This document shows, one piece after another, positions 44,370-54,971 of a stretch of DNA of 64,000 nt. The notes beneath the pieces are model-generated. The model made no database searches. It saw only the letters and a program-made list of their open reading frames with translations, and had not been told where the DNA came from. Origin of the DNA: Pseudomonadaceae bacterium (GTDB lineage Bacteria; Pseudomonadota; Gammaproteobacteria; Pseudomonadales; Pseudomonadaceae); NCBI GenBank assembly GCA_900766265.1, contig CAAFUS010000006.1:124001-188000 (forward strand), written 5' to 3'. Position numbers and translations under genes: made by a program. Position 1 is the first letter of the stretch; the number at the start of each line of letters is the position of its first letter.

Positions 44370-44465
44370 ATGTTCAAGCAAAAAAAGCTGCGCCAGGCAA
44401 CGCTGATCCTTCTCGCTACAGCCGTTGTGCTGATTCTCCCCAACATCACTCGGATGCTCAGTTGA
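44370..44465 (+). CDS. Small single-pass membrane peptide (31 residues)
   Basis: ATG-to-TGA frame of 32 codons: a basic N-terminus MFKQKKLRQA, then a single hydrophobic helix TLILLATAVVLILPNI and a short polar end TRMLS. A GAGG precedes the start by about 9 bases. The positive-inside arrangement predicts an inner-membrane protein with its N-terminus in the cytoplasm. I do not recognise it. It is 208 bp upstream of the mscS gene in the same direction. The evidence is only the ribosome site and the well-formed membrane segment. Confidence 0.5.
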   Translation: MFKQKKLRQATLILLATAVVLILPNITRMLS

Positions 44466-44673
44466 GGGAGCACTCTACAAGCCGTCGCGATCATTCAAGC
44501 GCCTCGCCGTCCTGTTCCGGTCGCCGAAAGCATCTGGCGCAACGCCCGACGCAAACCGGCACGCTCCGCTGCAAGCCGCCCAAGGGGAACTTATCGCGAC
44601 TGTGGCCGACTGAAAAAACAGCCCCGCCTTAATCCCCGCGCCTTGGGCGCCGCCTCACAGGAGCCATTTCTTG

Positions 44674-45795
44674 ATGAATTGGGACGTTCTGTTGAACGAG
44701 TCGATCTGGATCGATTTCGCCATCGTCGCAGCCGTGACGATCATCAGCTATTGGGTACTGCGCTCTCTGGTCGGGATCCTCACCAGGCGCCTGCAGGCCA
44801 TGGCCAAGGGCTCGAAGACCCGCATCTACACCTTCGCCGCCGAGATGCTGGCCCGCACCAGCCGGCTGCTGATCTTTGCCTTTTCCCTGCTGATCGGCCT
44901 GAAGATCGTCGAACTGTCCCCGCGCTGGGAGGCTACGATGGCGCACGGCTGGTTCGTCGCCCTCGCCTTCCAGATCGCGCTCTGGCTCGATTGCGGCGTG
45001 CGGCTATGGATGGAAAGCCTGACCCATGACGGCAAGACGCGAAATCCGGTGACCACCACCATCATCGGCATCATGATCCGGCTGGTGGTCTGGACCATGA
45101 TGCTGTTGTCGATCCTGGCGAATCTCGGGGTCGACATCACGGCACTGGTCGCCAGCCTCGGTGTCGGCGGTATCGCCATCGCGCTTGCGGTGCAGACGCT
45201 GCTCAGCGACGTCTTCGCCTCGCTGTCGATCGGTATCGACAAGCCCTTCGAGGTAGGTGATTTCGTGGTTTTCGGCGAGGTGGCCGGCACCATCGAACAC
45301 ATCGGTCTGAAGACCACCCGCATCCGCGCCCTGAGCGGCGAGCAGATCGTCTGTTCCAACGCAGACCTGCTCAAGCAGACGCTGCACAATTACAAGCGCA
45401 TGCAGCAGCGGCGCATCGTGTTCAAGTTCGGCGTCACCTACAACACCCCGCCGGCCAAGGTGCGCGAGATCGGCGGTGTGGTTCGGGGTATCATCGAGGG
45501 GATCGAGATGACCCGCTTCGACCGAGCGCACTTCCTCGCCTTCGACGATTACCAGTTGACCTTCGAAGTGGTCTACATGGTGCTCAGCTCCGAGTACAAC
45601 CGCTACATGGACATCCAGCAGGAGATCAACCTGAAGCTGATGGAGCGGTTAGCCGAGATGGAAGTACAGTTCGCCTTCCCCACCCAGAGCGTCGAGTTCA
45701 TCGGCGGCACGCTGCCGGAAATCACCGTCGCGGGCGTACCCAGGGATCGCCCCGCCGCCAACGGCGACCAGGGCGCGGAACCCCAACCAGCCTGA
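44674..45795 (+). CDS. MscS-family mechanosensitive ion channel
   Basis: A 373-residue inner-membrane channel; ATG at 44674, with a TTG one codon earlier as an alternative, and AGGAG upstream. About four hydrophobic helices (10-30, 60-80, 92-112, 128-148) precede the pore helix with GVGGIAIALAVQTLLSDVFASLSIGIDKPFEVGD (roughly 165-198), the MscS hallmark. The beta domain and C-terminal alpha/beta domain follow. It opens at membrane tension to release solutes during hypo-osmotic shock. The C-terminal 25 residues are disordered and vary. It is convergent with the Anbu gene. Confidence 0.93.
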   Translation: MNWDVLLNESIWIDFAIVAAVTIISYWVLRSLVGILTRRLQAMAKGSKTRIYTFAAEMLARTSRLLIFAFSLLIGLKIVELSPRWEATMAHGWFVALAFQIALWLDCGVRLWMESLTHDGKTRNPVTTTIIGIMIRLVVWTMMLLSILANLGVDITALVASLGVGGIAIALAVQTLLSDVFASLSIGIDKPFEVGDFVVFGEVAGTIEHIGLKTTRIRALSGEQIVCSNADLLKQTLHNYKRMQQRRIVFKFGVTYNTPPAKVREIGGVVRGIIEGIEMTRFDRAHFLAFDDYQLTFEVVYMVLSSEYNRYMDIQQEINLKLMERLAEMEVQFAFPTQSVEFIGGTLPEITVAGVPRDRPAANGDQGAEPQPA

Positions 45796-45820
45796 GGTCT
45801 CGCGTTCGCCGCCGGCTCGG

Positions 45821-46555
45821 TCAGCTCCAGTAGCCGTCCGGCGGCGAGCTGAGCTCACCCAACAGACGGCGCAACCCGCCGCCCCAGTAGTCGCGAATCT
45901 CCTCGAAGTACGGATCCCCTTCCTTGACGCGATAGCCCTTCGGGACCTCCAGGCTGCCACCGCGGTAGACCAGCACGTCCAGCGGCAAGGCGACCGACAG
46001 ATTACTGCGAATGGTCGAGTCGAACGAAATAAGCGCACAGCGCAAGGCGTGGTCCAGGGGCGTCTCGTAGGTCAATGCGCGGTCGAGGATCGGTTTGCCA
46101 TACTTGCTCTCGCCGATCTGGAAGTACGGCGTATCGGGCGTCGCCGCGATGAAGTTGCCTTGCGGATAGAGGTTGAACAGCGCCGGCGGCTCGTCGCCGA
46201 TCTGCCCACCCAGCAAGAACGAGCAGGTCATGTCCACGCCAGCGGACATGGTCGGCTCGGCGTCCCGCGAGACCACTTCACGCATGGTCCGGCCGACCAG
46301 CTGCGCCGCTTCGAACAAGCTGTCGACGCTGTAGAGGTGGGGCCCGTCCTTCTTGAGCCGCTGGCGCAGCAGGCTGATGACCGACTGCGACGTGGCGAGA
46401 TTGCCCGCAGCCTGCAAGACGATCAGCCGCTCCCCCGGCACGCCGAAAATGTAGAGTTTGCGGAAGGTAGCGATGTGGTCGACTCCGGCGTTGGTACGGG
46501 AATCGGACACGAACACCAGGCCCTCGCTCAGGTTCATGGCAACGCAATAAGTCAT
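45821..46555 (-). CDS. Anbu (ancestral proteasome beta-subunit-like) peptidase
   Basis: A 244-residue member of the Ntn-hydrolase proteasome family. It begins MTYCVAMNLSEGLVFVSDSRTNAG: removal of Met exposes Thr as the potential nucleophile, the Asp of SDSRT corresponds to proteasome Asp17 and the lysine in TFRKLYIFG to Lys33. It lies at the end of a four-gene set with transglutaminase-like, alpha-E and ATP-grasp genes, the classic Anbu context. The crystallised Anbu proteins form a helical, open assembly rather than a closed barrel, and clear proteolysis has not been shown, to my knowledge. Its physiological role in this organism is unknown. It starts 84 bp after the transglutaminase stop. 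Confidence 0.92.
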   Translation of the reverse strand: MTYCVAMNLSEGLVFVSDSRTNAGVDHIATFRKLYIFGVPGERLIVLQAAGNLATSQSVISLLRQRLKKDGPHLYSVDSLFEAAQLVGRTMREVVSRDAEPTMSAGVDMTCSFLLGGQIGDEPPALFNLYPQGNFIAATPDTPYFQIGESKYGKPILDRALTYETPLDHALRCALISFDSTIRSNLSVALPLDVLVYRGGSLEVPKGYRVKEGDPYFEEIRDYWGGGLRRLLGELSSPPDGYWS

Positions 46556-46639
46556 GGCGGATCCGGACTGTCAGAACGAAACACACGGCATCGCCCGGCC
46601 TGTTTCTATCGGCAGGCCTGGGCGGCCGCTGGCGCCACT

Positions 46640-47434
46640 TTACTGCTGGGCCTGTGTCATTGGCGAGACAAATACCCGGGCGTGCATGGTTTCGATGCCC
46701 CCGCCGCGACGGCTTCCACGAACCGGGCAGGCATCGAGGTAATCCAGGCCGACCGCGAGCTTGAGATGCCTTTCCGGACGGTCCAGTTGGTTGGTCACGT
46801 CGAAGCTGTACCAGGCCCCCTCCAGCCAGACCTCGGCCCAGGCGTGGCTGGCCAGGTGGGTCTGATCATCGGTCAACAGGTAACCGGACACGTAGCGCGC
46901 CGGGACACCGAGGCTGCGGGCGCAGGCCAGGAACGCATGGGCATGGTCCTGACAGACGCCGGCGCGGGCGGCGAACGCCTGGGCGGCGGTGCTCTCCACA
47001 CCGGTCGAGCCCGGGCTGTAGCGCATATGCTCGCCTAGAGCCTGCATCAGTTCGGTCAATCCGGTGCGGTCGCGCCGTGCTCCCACGCTGCGCCCCGCGA
47101 GTTCTCGCAGCGCCTCGTCAGGATGGGTGAGCCGCGTCATGCGCAGAAACGGGAAAGGCGACTGCGTGTCTCGCTCCGCCTCGCAACGCTCGTCGATTTC
47201 CACCTGCCCGCTGGCATGGATCGGGATCTCCTCGTGCGGCTCTTCGAGCGACAGCACATGCAGGATATTGCCGTAGGGATCGATCTGGCTGCGCGCCGGG
47301 CGTGGCAGGTCGAGCCGCCAGTTGATGACGTGCTGGCGCTCGCTTTCCTGGGGTGTGAGCCTCAGGTACTGGATGCTGGTGCGTACCGTATCGTCGTAGT
47401 GATAGCTGGTGTCATGGCTGATGGAGAGTCTCAT
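46640..47434 (-). CDS. Transglutaminase-like cysteine protease of the Anbu locus
   Basis: A 264-residue protein starting MRLSISHDTSYHYDDTVRTSIQYLRLTP at 47434. The N-terminal bacterial transglutaminase-like domain (about 5-85) is followed by the catalytic core: Cys161 in AGVCQDHAHAF, His in LASHAWAEVW and Asp in YSFDVTNQ. All three members of the triad are present. Its start overlaps the alpha-E stop by 4 bp (ATGA). This family hydrolyses or forms amide bonds. In Anbu loci it has been proposed to act on peptides made by the partner ATP-grasp enzyme; that is a hypothesis from published comparative genomics. Confidence 0.93.
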   Translation of the reverse strand: MRLSISHDTSYHYDDTVRTSIQYLRLTPQESERQHVINWRLDLPRPARSQIDPYGNILHVLSLEEPHEEIPIHASGQVEIDERCEAERDTQSPFPFLRMTRLTHPDEALRELAGRSVGARRDRTGLTELMQALGEHMRYSPGSTGVESTAAQAFAARAGVCQDHAHAFLACARSLGVPARYVSGYLLTDDQTHLASHAWAEVWLEGAWYSFDVTNQLDRPERHLKLAVGLDYLDACPVRGSRRGGGIETMHARVFVSPMTQAQQ

Positions 47435-48381
47435 GCGGCCTCCAGGTACGAGCTGTGGATGGCCTGACCGAGCCGATTGACCTCTTGGATGCACTCGGTC
47501 AGCCAGTCGTGCAAGCCGGCGCCGAGGATTTCGTCGATGCCGGTATAGCGCAGGCGGGCTTCGAGTTCCGCGGCCATGCGCTGGGCCGGCCGACCGTTGG
47601 TGCCGGGCAGGCTGGCCAGCATCTGGTTCAGCTCATCGGTGCAGGCCCGTACCGAGCGGGGTACGTCCGGACGCAACAGCAGCATCTCGGCCACTTTGCG
47701 TACCTTGGGCGAACCCCGGTAGATCTCGGCGAAGGCCTCGAACGAGGACACCGCCCGCAACAGCGCGCTCCACTGGTAATAGGCGCGGGCCGAACCGTCG
47801 TCGATATCGTCGATGTCGTCGCCCAACAGCTCGTAGCGCGCATCGAGTAGGCGCAAGGTGTTATCGGCGCGCTCGATGAAGGTGCCCAGGCGGATGAAGC
47901 GGTAGGCGTCGCTGCGCATGATGGTGCCGTAGGTGGCGCCACGGAAGATGTGCGAGCGCTCCTTGACCCATTCGCAGAAGCGGCTGATGCCGTAGCGACT
48001 GAGGTCCTGGGTGGCGATGATGCGCATCTCCAGCCAGGTCGCGTTGATGTTCTCCCACATGTCGGTGGTGATCCGCCCGCGCACCGCATGGGCATTGATC
48101 CGCGCCGAGTGGAAGCAGTTGTAGATGCTGCCGGGATTGTCCGGGTCGAAGGCGAAATGATGCAGCAGCTTCTTCGCGTCCAGCGGGCCGTGGCGCAGCA
48201 GGTAGTCATCGAGCGTGCCAGTGATCAGCAAGGGCATCGCCAGTTCGTCAAGGCCGTCACCCAGGTCCGTCTGCGGCATCAGCGACAGCGAATAGCTGAC
48301 CTCGAGCATACGCGCCAGGTTCTCGGCCCGCTCGAGGTAGCGGGACATCCAGTAGAGATCGGAAGCGGTTCTGGAAAGCAT
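47431..48381 (-). CDS. Alpha-E domain protein
   Basis: A 316-residue, wholly alpha-helical protein starting MLSRTASDLYWMSRYLERAENLARML, the strict N-terminal signature of the alpha-E (DUF403) family. It contains FSARINAHAVRGRI-like and RFIRLGTFIERADNTLRLLD helices and ends SIHSSYLEAA-like. Function unknown; it almost always accompanies the circularly permuted ATP-grasp gene. It starts 2 bp after that gene and overlaps the transglutaminase gene by 4 bp, so the set is translationally coupled. Confidence 0.94.
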   Translation of the reverse strand: MLSRTASDLYWMSRYLERAENLARMLEVSYSLSLMPQTDLGDGLDELAMPLLITGTLDDYLLRHGPLDAKKLLHHFAFDPDNPGSIYNCFHSARINAHAVRGRITTDMWENINATWLEMRIIATQDLSRYGISRFCEWVKERSHIFRGATYGTIMRSDAYRFIRLGTFIERADNTLRLLDARYELLGDDIDDIDDGSARAYYQWSALLRAVSSFEAFAEIYRGSPKVRKVAEMLLLRPDVPRSVRACTDELNQMLASLPGTNGRPAQRMAAELEARLRYTGIDEILGAGLHDWLTECIQEVNRLGQAIHSSYLEAA

Positions 48382-48383
48382 GA

Positions 48384-49793
48384 TCAGTCCTCCACCACCC
48401 AGGTGTCCTTGGTACCGCCCCCCTGGGACGAATTGACCACCAGCGAGCCCTCGCGCAGCGCCACACGCGTCAGCCCGCCCGGCACCAGACGGGTTTCACG
48501 TCCGGAGAGCACGAAAGGCCGCAGGTCGATATGGCGCGGCGCGATGCCGTTCTCGACGAAGGTCGGGCACGTGGAGAGGCTCAGCGTAGGTTGAGCGATG
48601 TAGGCCGCAGGGTTGGCCTTGAGCCGCTCGCGGAACGCTTCAATCTGCGCCGTGGTGGATGCCGGCCCGACGAGCATGCCGTAGCCGCCGGAGCCCTGGG
48701 TTTCCTTGACCACCAGCTCCGGCAGGTGCGCCAGCACATGGGACAGCTCCTCCGGCTTGCGGCATTGCCAGGTGGGCACATTGTTCAGGATCGGCTCCTC
48801 ACTCAGGTAGAAGCGGATCATGTCGTTGACATAGGGGTAGATCGACTTATCGTCGGCCACGCCGGTACCGATGGCGTTGGCCAGCACCAGGTTCCCGGCG
48901 CGATAGGCCGCCAGCAGCCCCGGCACGCCCAGCATGGATTCTGGGTTGAACGCCAGCGGGTCGAGGAACGCATCGTCGAGTCGGCGATAGAGCACGTCGA
49001 CACGCTGCGGTCCGGCCGTGGTACGCATGTACACGCGCTCGTCGCGCACGAAAAGATCCGCGCCTTCGACCAGCTCCACCCCCATTTCCCGCGCCAGGAA
49101 GGCATGCTCGAAATAGGCGCTGTTGAACCGGCCCGGGGTCAGGACGGCCACGCTGGGGTTGTCCAGCGGGCTGGATTCCTTGAGCGTGGTGAGCAGCAGG
49201 TTCGGGTAGTGGTTGACGGGCGCAATGCGCTGCGCGGCGAAGAGTTCGGGAAACAACCGCATCATCATCTTGCGGTCTTCGAGCATGTAGCTCACCCCGC
49301 TCGGGGTGCGCAGATTGTCTTCGAGCATGAAGTAGCGACCGTCACCGTCGCGCACCAGGTCGACACCGGCGATGTGCGCGTACAGCCCGCGGTGCAGGTC
49401 CAGCCCCTGCATCGCCATCTGGTAGCCATCGTTGGTCAGCACCTGCTCGGGGGGAATCACGCCGTCCTTGAGGATCCGCTGACCATGGTAGAGATCGTCG
49501 AGAAACAGGTTCAGGGCCTGGACGCGCTGGATGCAGCCCTTCTCGACGGTTCGCCATTCGCTGGCCGGAATACTGCGCGGAATGGTGTCGAAGGGAATCA
49601 GCCGCTCGGTGCCCTGCTCGTCACCGTACAGCGTGAAGGTGATACCGGCCCGATGGAACAGCAGATCGGCTTCCTGCCTGCGCTTGGCCAGTTCGTCGGG
49701 TGGAGTATCGGCCAACCATTGGGCGAAGGCGCAATAATGCGGGCGGCATCGGCCGTTGGCGTCGTACATCTCATCGTAGAAGACCCGCGTCAT
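48384..49793 (-). CDS. Circularly permuted ATP-grasp protein of the Anbu locus
   Basis: A 469-residue protein starting MTRVFYDEMYDANGRCRPHY, preceded by AGGAG. It has the pattern of circularly permuted ATP-grasp proteins: GITFTLYGDEQGTERLIPFDTIPR near 50-75, DLHRGLYAHIAGVDLVRDGDGRYFMLEDNLRTPSG near 150-185, and a late ATP-binding segment VVKETQGSGGYGMLVGP, ending with SSQGGGTKDTWVVED. ATP-grasp enzymes join a carboxylate to an amine or thiol. The ATP-binding residues appear intact, and peptide-bond formation is proposed from family knowledge. It is the first gene of the four-gene operon. Confidence 0.94.
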   Translation of the reverse strand: MTRVFYDEMYDANGRCRPHYCAFAQWLADTPPDELAKRRQEADLLFHRAGITFTLYGDEQGTERLIPFDTIPRSIPASEWRTVEKGCIQRVQALNLFLDDLYHGQRILKDGVIPPEQVLTNDGYQMAMQGLDLHRGLYAHIAGVDLVRDGDGRYFMLEDNLRTPSGVSYMLEDRKMMMRLFPELFAAQRIAPVNHYPNLLLTTLKESSPLDNPSVAVLTPGRFNSAYFEHAFLAREMGVELVEGADLFVRDERVYMRTTAGPQRVDVLYRRLDDAFLDPLAFNPESMLGVPGLLAAYRAGNLVLANAIGTGVADDKSIYPYVNDMIRFYLSEEPILNNVPTWQCRKPEELSHVLAHLPELVVKETQGSGGYGMLVGPASTTAQIEAFRERLKANPAAYIAQPTLSLSTCPTFVENGIAPRHIDLRPFVLSGRETRLVPGGLTRVALREGSLVVNSSQGGGTKDTWVVED

Positions 49794-50142
49794 TCAGCGC
49801 TCCTGCCTGTCGCAACAGTCGATGCTTCGCAAGCGGCATGCCAGAAGAAAACTCTCTCAGTCTCAATGACCTGGAGAACCCTCTCTGCGATGACGCACCA
49901 CGGTGGAGCGGTTGTCGATGGGCGCGTTCCGGGTCGCCCCAAAGCGAGGCGGTCATCACGCAGCCGTTTCGTTATTGACACCATCGGCCACCGCGATTTC
50001 CCGGCTTCGGGTTAAATCCCCACAACTGAGCGCTCGGTGCGAGCGTGTGCCGACCGGTACCGTTGCACAGCATCAGCAGGATCGGCATTGGCCCGGGGTA
50101 TTACCGGCCAGCACGGCCTGGCCTTTCTTTTCGGCGGGCATG
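49794..50142. other. Intergenic region between acsA and the Anbu operon
   Basis: About 350 bp without a credible gene. The Anbu-operon promoter must lie at its left end (minus strand, near 49800-49900), but I could not point to a convincing -10/-35. Nothing else recognisable was seen before the acsA terminator. Confidence 0.5.
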
Positions 50143-50168
50143 AAAAAACCCCGGCAGAGCCGGGGTTT
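50143..50168 (-). terminator. Rho-independent terminator of acsA
   Basis: 10-bp stem AAACCCCGGC/GCCGGGGTTT with a 3-base loop, followed on the minus strand by a run of T. It starts 21 bp past the acsA stop. Confidence 0.92.
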
Positions 50169-50188
50169 CGTCGAAGCGACTTGCTCGG

Positions 50189-52144
<1,956 letters not shown>

Positions 52145-52379
52145 GGAATAACACCTCGAATCTGTTTTGTTATGCCCTCAGTTGTAGCCCGCCCCTCCCG
52201 GCGCGGACCATACGACCATAGTCCAAACGCCTGCGCGGCCCGCCTTGACGGGGGACCGGACATTCGCGACCGCGCGATCGAGACGCGCGCAGCTCTCTTG
52301 AGCATAGCCGCGAATACCGGAAGCACCTTTGCAACAGGCGCTGTCTGATGTTCGGCAAGCCCTACTGTCGGAACCCCTC

Positions 52380-53705
52380 ATGGCCCAAGCTTCGAATGCG
52401 CTGTTTCGCGCGCTGTACCGTATCCGCCATAGCATCGCCTTTTACCCGACCCTCATCGCCGCCGCGTATCTCGTGGCCAGCGGGCTGGTCATCGCCTTCG
52501 AGGCGACCCCGCTCGCCTCGCGCTTGCGCGACGATCTGCCCAGCGGCCTGACCGACGCCGACAACGCGCGGGAAATCCTCGGCACGCTGATCACCAGCAT
52601 CGTCTCGCTTATGGTGTTCAGCTTTTCCATGGTGATGGTGGTGCTCAACGGCGCTGCGTCGCGGCTTTCTCCTCGGGTGCTGCCAGGGCTGATCAGCGAC
52701 CTGCGCAACCGAGTGATTCTCGGCGTTTATCTGGGCAGCATCCTCTACTATCTGTCCCAGATCATCCTGATCAACAAGAACGACCCGCTGAGCATTCCGA
52801 CCCTCGGCATGCTGCTGGCGGTGCTGTTCGCCGCGGTCTGCCTGATCCTGTTCGTGGTGTTCATCCGCTCGGTCTCGCAGTCGATCCAGGTGGACTGGAA
52901 CGTCAGCCGTCTGCACCGAGAAGCACTGTCTCAACTGGAGGCGCGAAAAAAACGCCTGCAACGGGCATCGGCGGTCCCGGACGACGAGCAGTGGCCGTGC
53001 CTGGCCGCCCAGCGCCCCGGTTATCTGCGCCATGTGAACGAGAAGCGCCTGGGCGAGCTGCTCGAAAAACGCGACCTGGTAGCCACGTTGCAGGTCGAAC
53101 CGGGGTTCTTCCTCATCGAGGGCCACCCGCTGATCAAGTTCAGCGGCGAACTGACGGAGCGCGAAGCCCGGGAAGTGCTGGACTGCATGGACTTCAGCAA
53201 CGACGAATACGCTTCGTCCAACGCCGCTTACGGGATGCGCCAGATGTCGGAGATCGCGGTGAAGGCGATCAGCCCCGCCGTGAACGACCCGGGGACCGCC
53301 ATCCGTACCCTGAACCTCATCGGTGTGCTGCTGAGCCGGCTGATGGGCGTACCCGCACATGACGTGGGCTGTTTCGATAATGGCAAGCCGCGTCTGTTCT
53401 ACCGGCAACTGCCCATGCGCCGTCTGTTGACGGCGGTCACCAGCCCGATCCGCAACTACGGCCGCGGTGATCCCCAGGTCATCATCGCACTGCTGCAGTG
53501 CCTCAAGAACGCCATCCATTTCGGCCCCTCGCCTGACCAGCTGGACGCCCTATGGGAGGAAGTCCAGGCCGTGCGGGACGAGGCGGATGAATGCGTCAAC
53601 AACTGCCGAGACCGATTGTCCATCAACGATGTGATCGACCGTTTGAACGAGCTCGAACTGCCGACGCCGCACCTACGGCCACTGCCGCCCACTCGGGGCG
53701 ACTGA
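52380..53705 (+). CDS. DUF2254 membrane protein
   Basis: A 441-residue inner-membrane protein of the DUF2254 family, from ATG at 52380; a TTG 51 bp upstream in frame is possible. There are four hydrophobic helices in the first 190 residues (YPTLIAAAYLVASGLVIAF; ILGTLITSIVSLMVFSFSMVMVVL; LGVYLGSILYYLSQIILI; GMLLAVLFAAVCLILFVVFIRSV). A cytoplasmic region follows with MSEIAVKAISPAVNDPGTAI, the family's most conserved stretch. Function unknown. It is divergent from acsA and convergent with dctP. Confidence 0.9.
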   Translation: MAQASNALFRALYRIRHSIAFYPTLIAAAYLVASGLVIAFEATPLASRLRDDLPSGLTDADNAREILGTLITSIVSLMVFSFSMVMVVLNGAASRLSPRVLPGLISDLRNRVILGVYLGSILYYLSQIILINKNDPLSIPTLGMLLAVLFAAVCLILFVVFIRSVSQSIQVDWNVSRLHREALSQLEARKKRLQRASAVPDDEQWPCLAAQRPGYLRHVNEKRLGELLEKRDLVATLQVEPGFFLIEGHPLIKFSGELTEREAREVLDCMDFSNDEYASSNAAYGMRQMSEIAVKAISPAVNDPGTAIRTLNLIGVLLSRLMGVPAHDVGCFDNGKPRLFYRQLPMRRLLTAVTSPIRNYGRGDPQVIIALLQCLKNAIHFGPSPDQLDALWEEVQAVRDEADECVNNCRDRLSINDVIDRLNELELPTPHLRPLPPTRGD

Positions 53706-53712
53706 ACGCGGC

Positions 53713-53738
53713 AAAAAAAAGACGGCCCAGGGGCCGTC
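53713..53738 (-). terminator. Terminator of the first dctP gene
   Basis: 8-bp stem GACGGCCC/GGGCCGTC; on the minus strand the hairpin is followed by a run of T, which points at the dctP transcript coming from the right. It lies 108 bp past the dctP stop. Confidence 0.75.
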
Positions 53739-53846
53739 CTCGCAACCAGGTGATTGCATAACACGCTCCAAATCCGATCACGCAGATTTGTCGCTGCAGT
53801 TCTACGCCGCACCGGGCGGTGCGGCCATTGCACCAAGGTCTAACGA

Positions 53847-54848
53847 TCAGGGCGCGATGTTGGCGGCCTGGGCGGCCTCGATCAGGTCGGTGCCAATATC
53901 CTTTTCGAAGCTCTTCCAGGCCGGACGTACCGCGTCGCGCCAGGCTGTACGCTGCTCGGGCGTCAGGGTGATGAGCTCGGTCTTGCCAGTGGCGAGAATG
54001 GCTTGCTTGGCCTCCTCGTTGAGGGCCGCGGCCTGACGATTCACCTCGACGGTGACCTCGTCGACGATCTTCTCCAGCTCGCCGCGCACGTCATCCGGCA
54101 GGCTGTGCCAGAACTTGGTGTTGGTAATCAACACGTAGTTGCCGATGCCATGGTTGGACTCGGTCATGTACTTCTGAACTTCGTAATACTTCTGGCTGTA
54201 GATATTCGACCAAGGGTTGTCCTGGGCATTGACCACGCCGGTCTGCAGGCCCTGGTAGATCTCGGCGAACGCCATCTTGCGCGGCACCGCGCGCAGGGCT
54301 GAATACTGGGCGGCCTGAAGGTCGGAAGGCTGCACGCGGAATTTCTGCCCCCGGGCATCGGCCGGCTCGCGCAGCGCCTTGTTGGCGGTGAACTGGCGCA
54401 TGCCGTTGAGCCAGTAGGCGAGCCCCGTGATGCCCTTGTCCTCCATCGAGGTCAGCATCGCACGTCCCTTTTCCGACTGCTGGAAGCGCTGAGCAGCGGC
54501 CATGTCGTCGAACAGGAACATCAGGTCGAACAGCTGCAACTGCTTGGTGTACTGCTCGAGCTTGGAAGGCGCCGGTGCGAGCATCTGAACGTCGTTGAGC
54601 AGCAGCGCTTCCATTTCCTTGCCGTCGCCGAACAGCGAGGAGTTCGGGTAGACCTGAACCTGGACTTGCCCGGCCAGTCGTTCTTCGACCAGCTTCTTGA
54701 ACATCAGCGCGCCCTGCCCCTTGGGCGTGTTGTCCGCGGTGATGTGGGAGAACTTGATGAGAATCGGGTCTGCCTGGACGCTGAACGCAGCGAACAGGGC
54801 GGATGCGGCAAGCACGCGGACGGCGCCGCGCAGGGTCATACGCGCCAT
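53847..54848 (-). CDS. TRAP transporter solute-binding protein, DctP family (copy 1)
   Basis: Periplasmic binding protein for a carboxylate, 333 residues with a signal peptide (cleavage after SVQA). DctP motifs: the N-terminal IKFSHITADNTPKGQGALMFKKLVEERL; the carboxylate-binding arginine region KFRVQPSDLQAAQY; and GLQTGVVNAQDNPWSNIYSQKYYEVQKYMT. The start is at 54848 after GGAG. No dctQ or dctM membrane gene is in the window, so it must work with a transporter encoded elsewhere. It is similar throughout to the broken copy at 59120-60123. A dyad like the one in the lysR promoter lies about 100 bp upstream (54939-54955). Confidence 0.9.
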   Translation of the reverse strand: MARMTLRGAVRVLAASALFAAFSVQADPILIKFSHITADNTPKGQGALMFKKLVEERLAGQVQVQVYPNSSLFGDGKEMEALLLNDVQMLAPAPSKLEQYTKQLQLFDLMFLFDDMAAAQRFQQSEKGRAMLTSMEDKGITGLAYWLNGMRQFTANKALREPADARGQKFRVQPSDLQAAQYSALRAVPRKMAFAEIYQGLQTGVVNAQDNPWSNIYSQKYYEVQKYMTESNHGIGNYVLITNTKFWHSLPDDVRGELEKIVDEVTVEVNRQAAALNEEAKQAILATGKTELITLTPEQRTAWRDAVRPAWKSFEKDIGTDLIEAAQAANIAP

Positions 54849-54938
54849 GAGAGCTCCTATTTATCGTTGTTGAGCGGTAGCCGGAGCGACTCTACGCCGG
54901 CCAAGGGCCGACCAAAATTCACATTTGGGCAAGCGAGC

Positions 54939-54955
54939 CTTCGGCATCCGCGAAG
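54939..54955. promoter_or_regulatory. Candidate LysR-type operator upstream of dctP copy 1
   Basis: CTTCGGCATCCGCGAAG, arms CTTCG/CGAAG, extending outward to AGCCTTCG/CGAAGGCT. It matches the dyad at 55935-55951 at 13 of 17 positions and lies 91-107 bp before the dctP start. This points to the same regulator, probably the LysR gene beside it. Confidence 0.5.
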
Positions 54956-54971
54956 GCTACCGAAAAGAACG

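Noticed and set aside
44057..44632. 191-codon plus-strand frame between the secreted protein and mscS
   Set aside because: Very Arg/Pro-rich, no ribosome site, and it would overlap the better-supported 31-residue gene.
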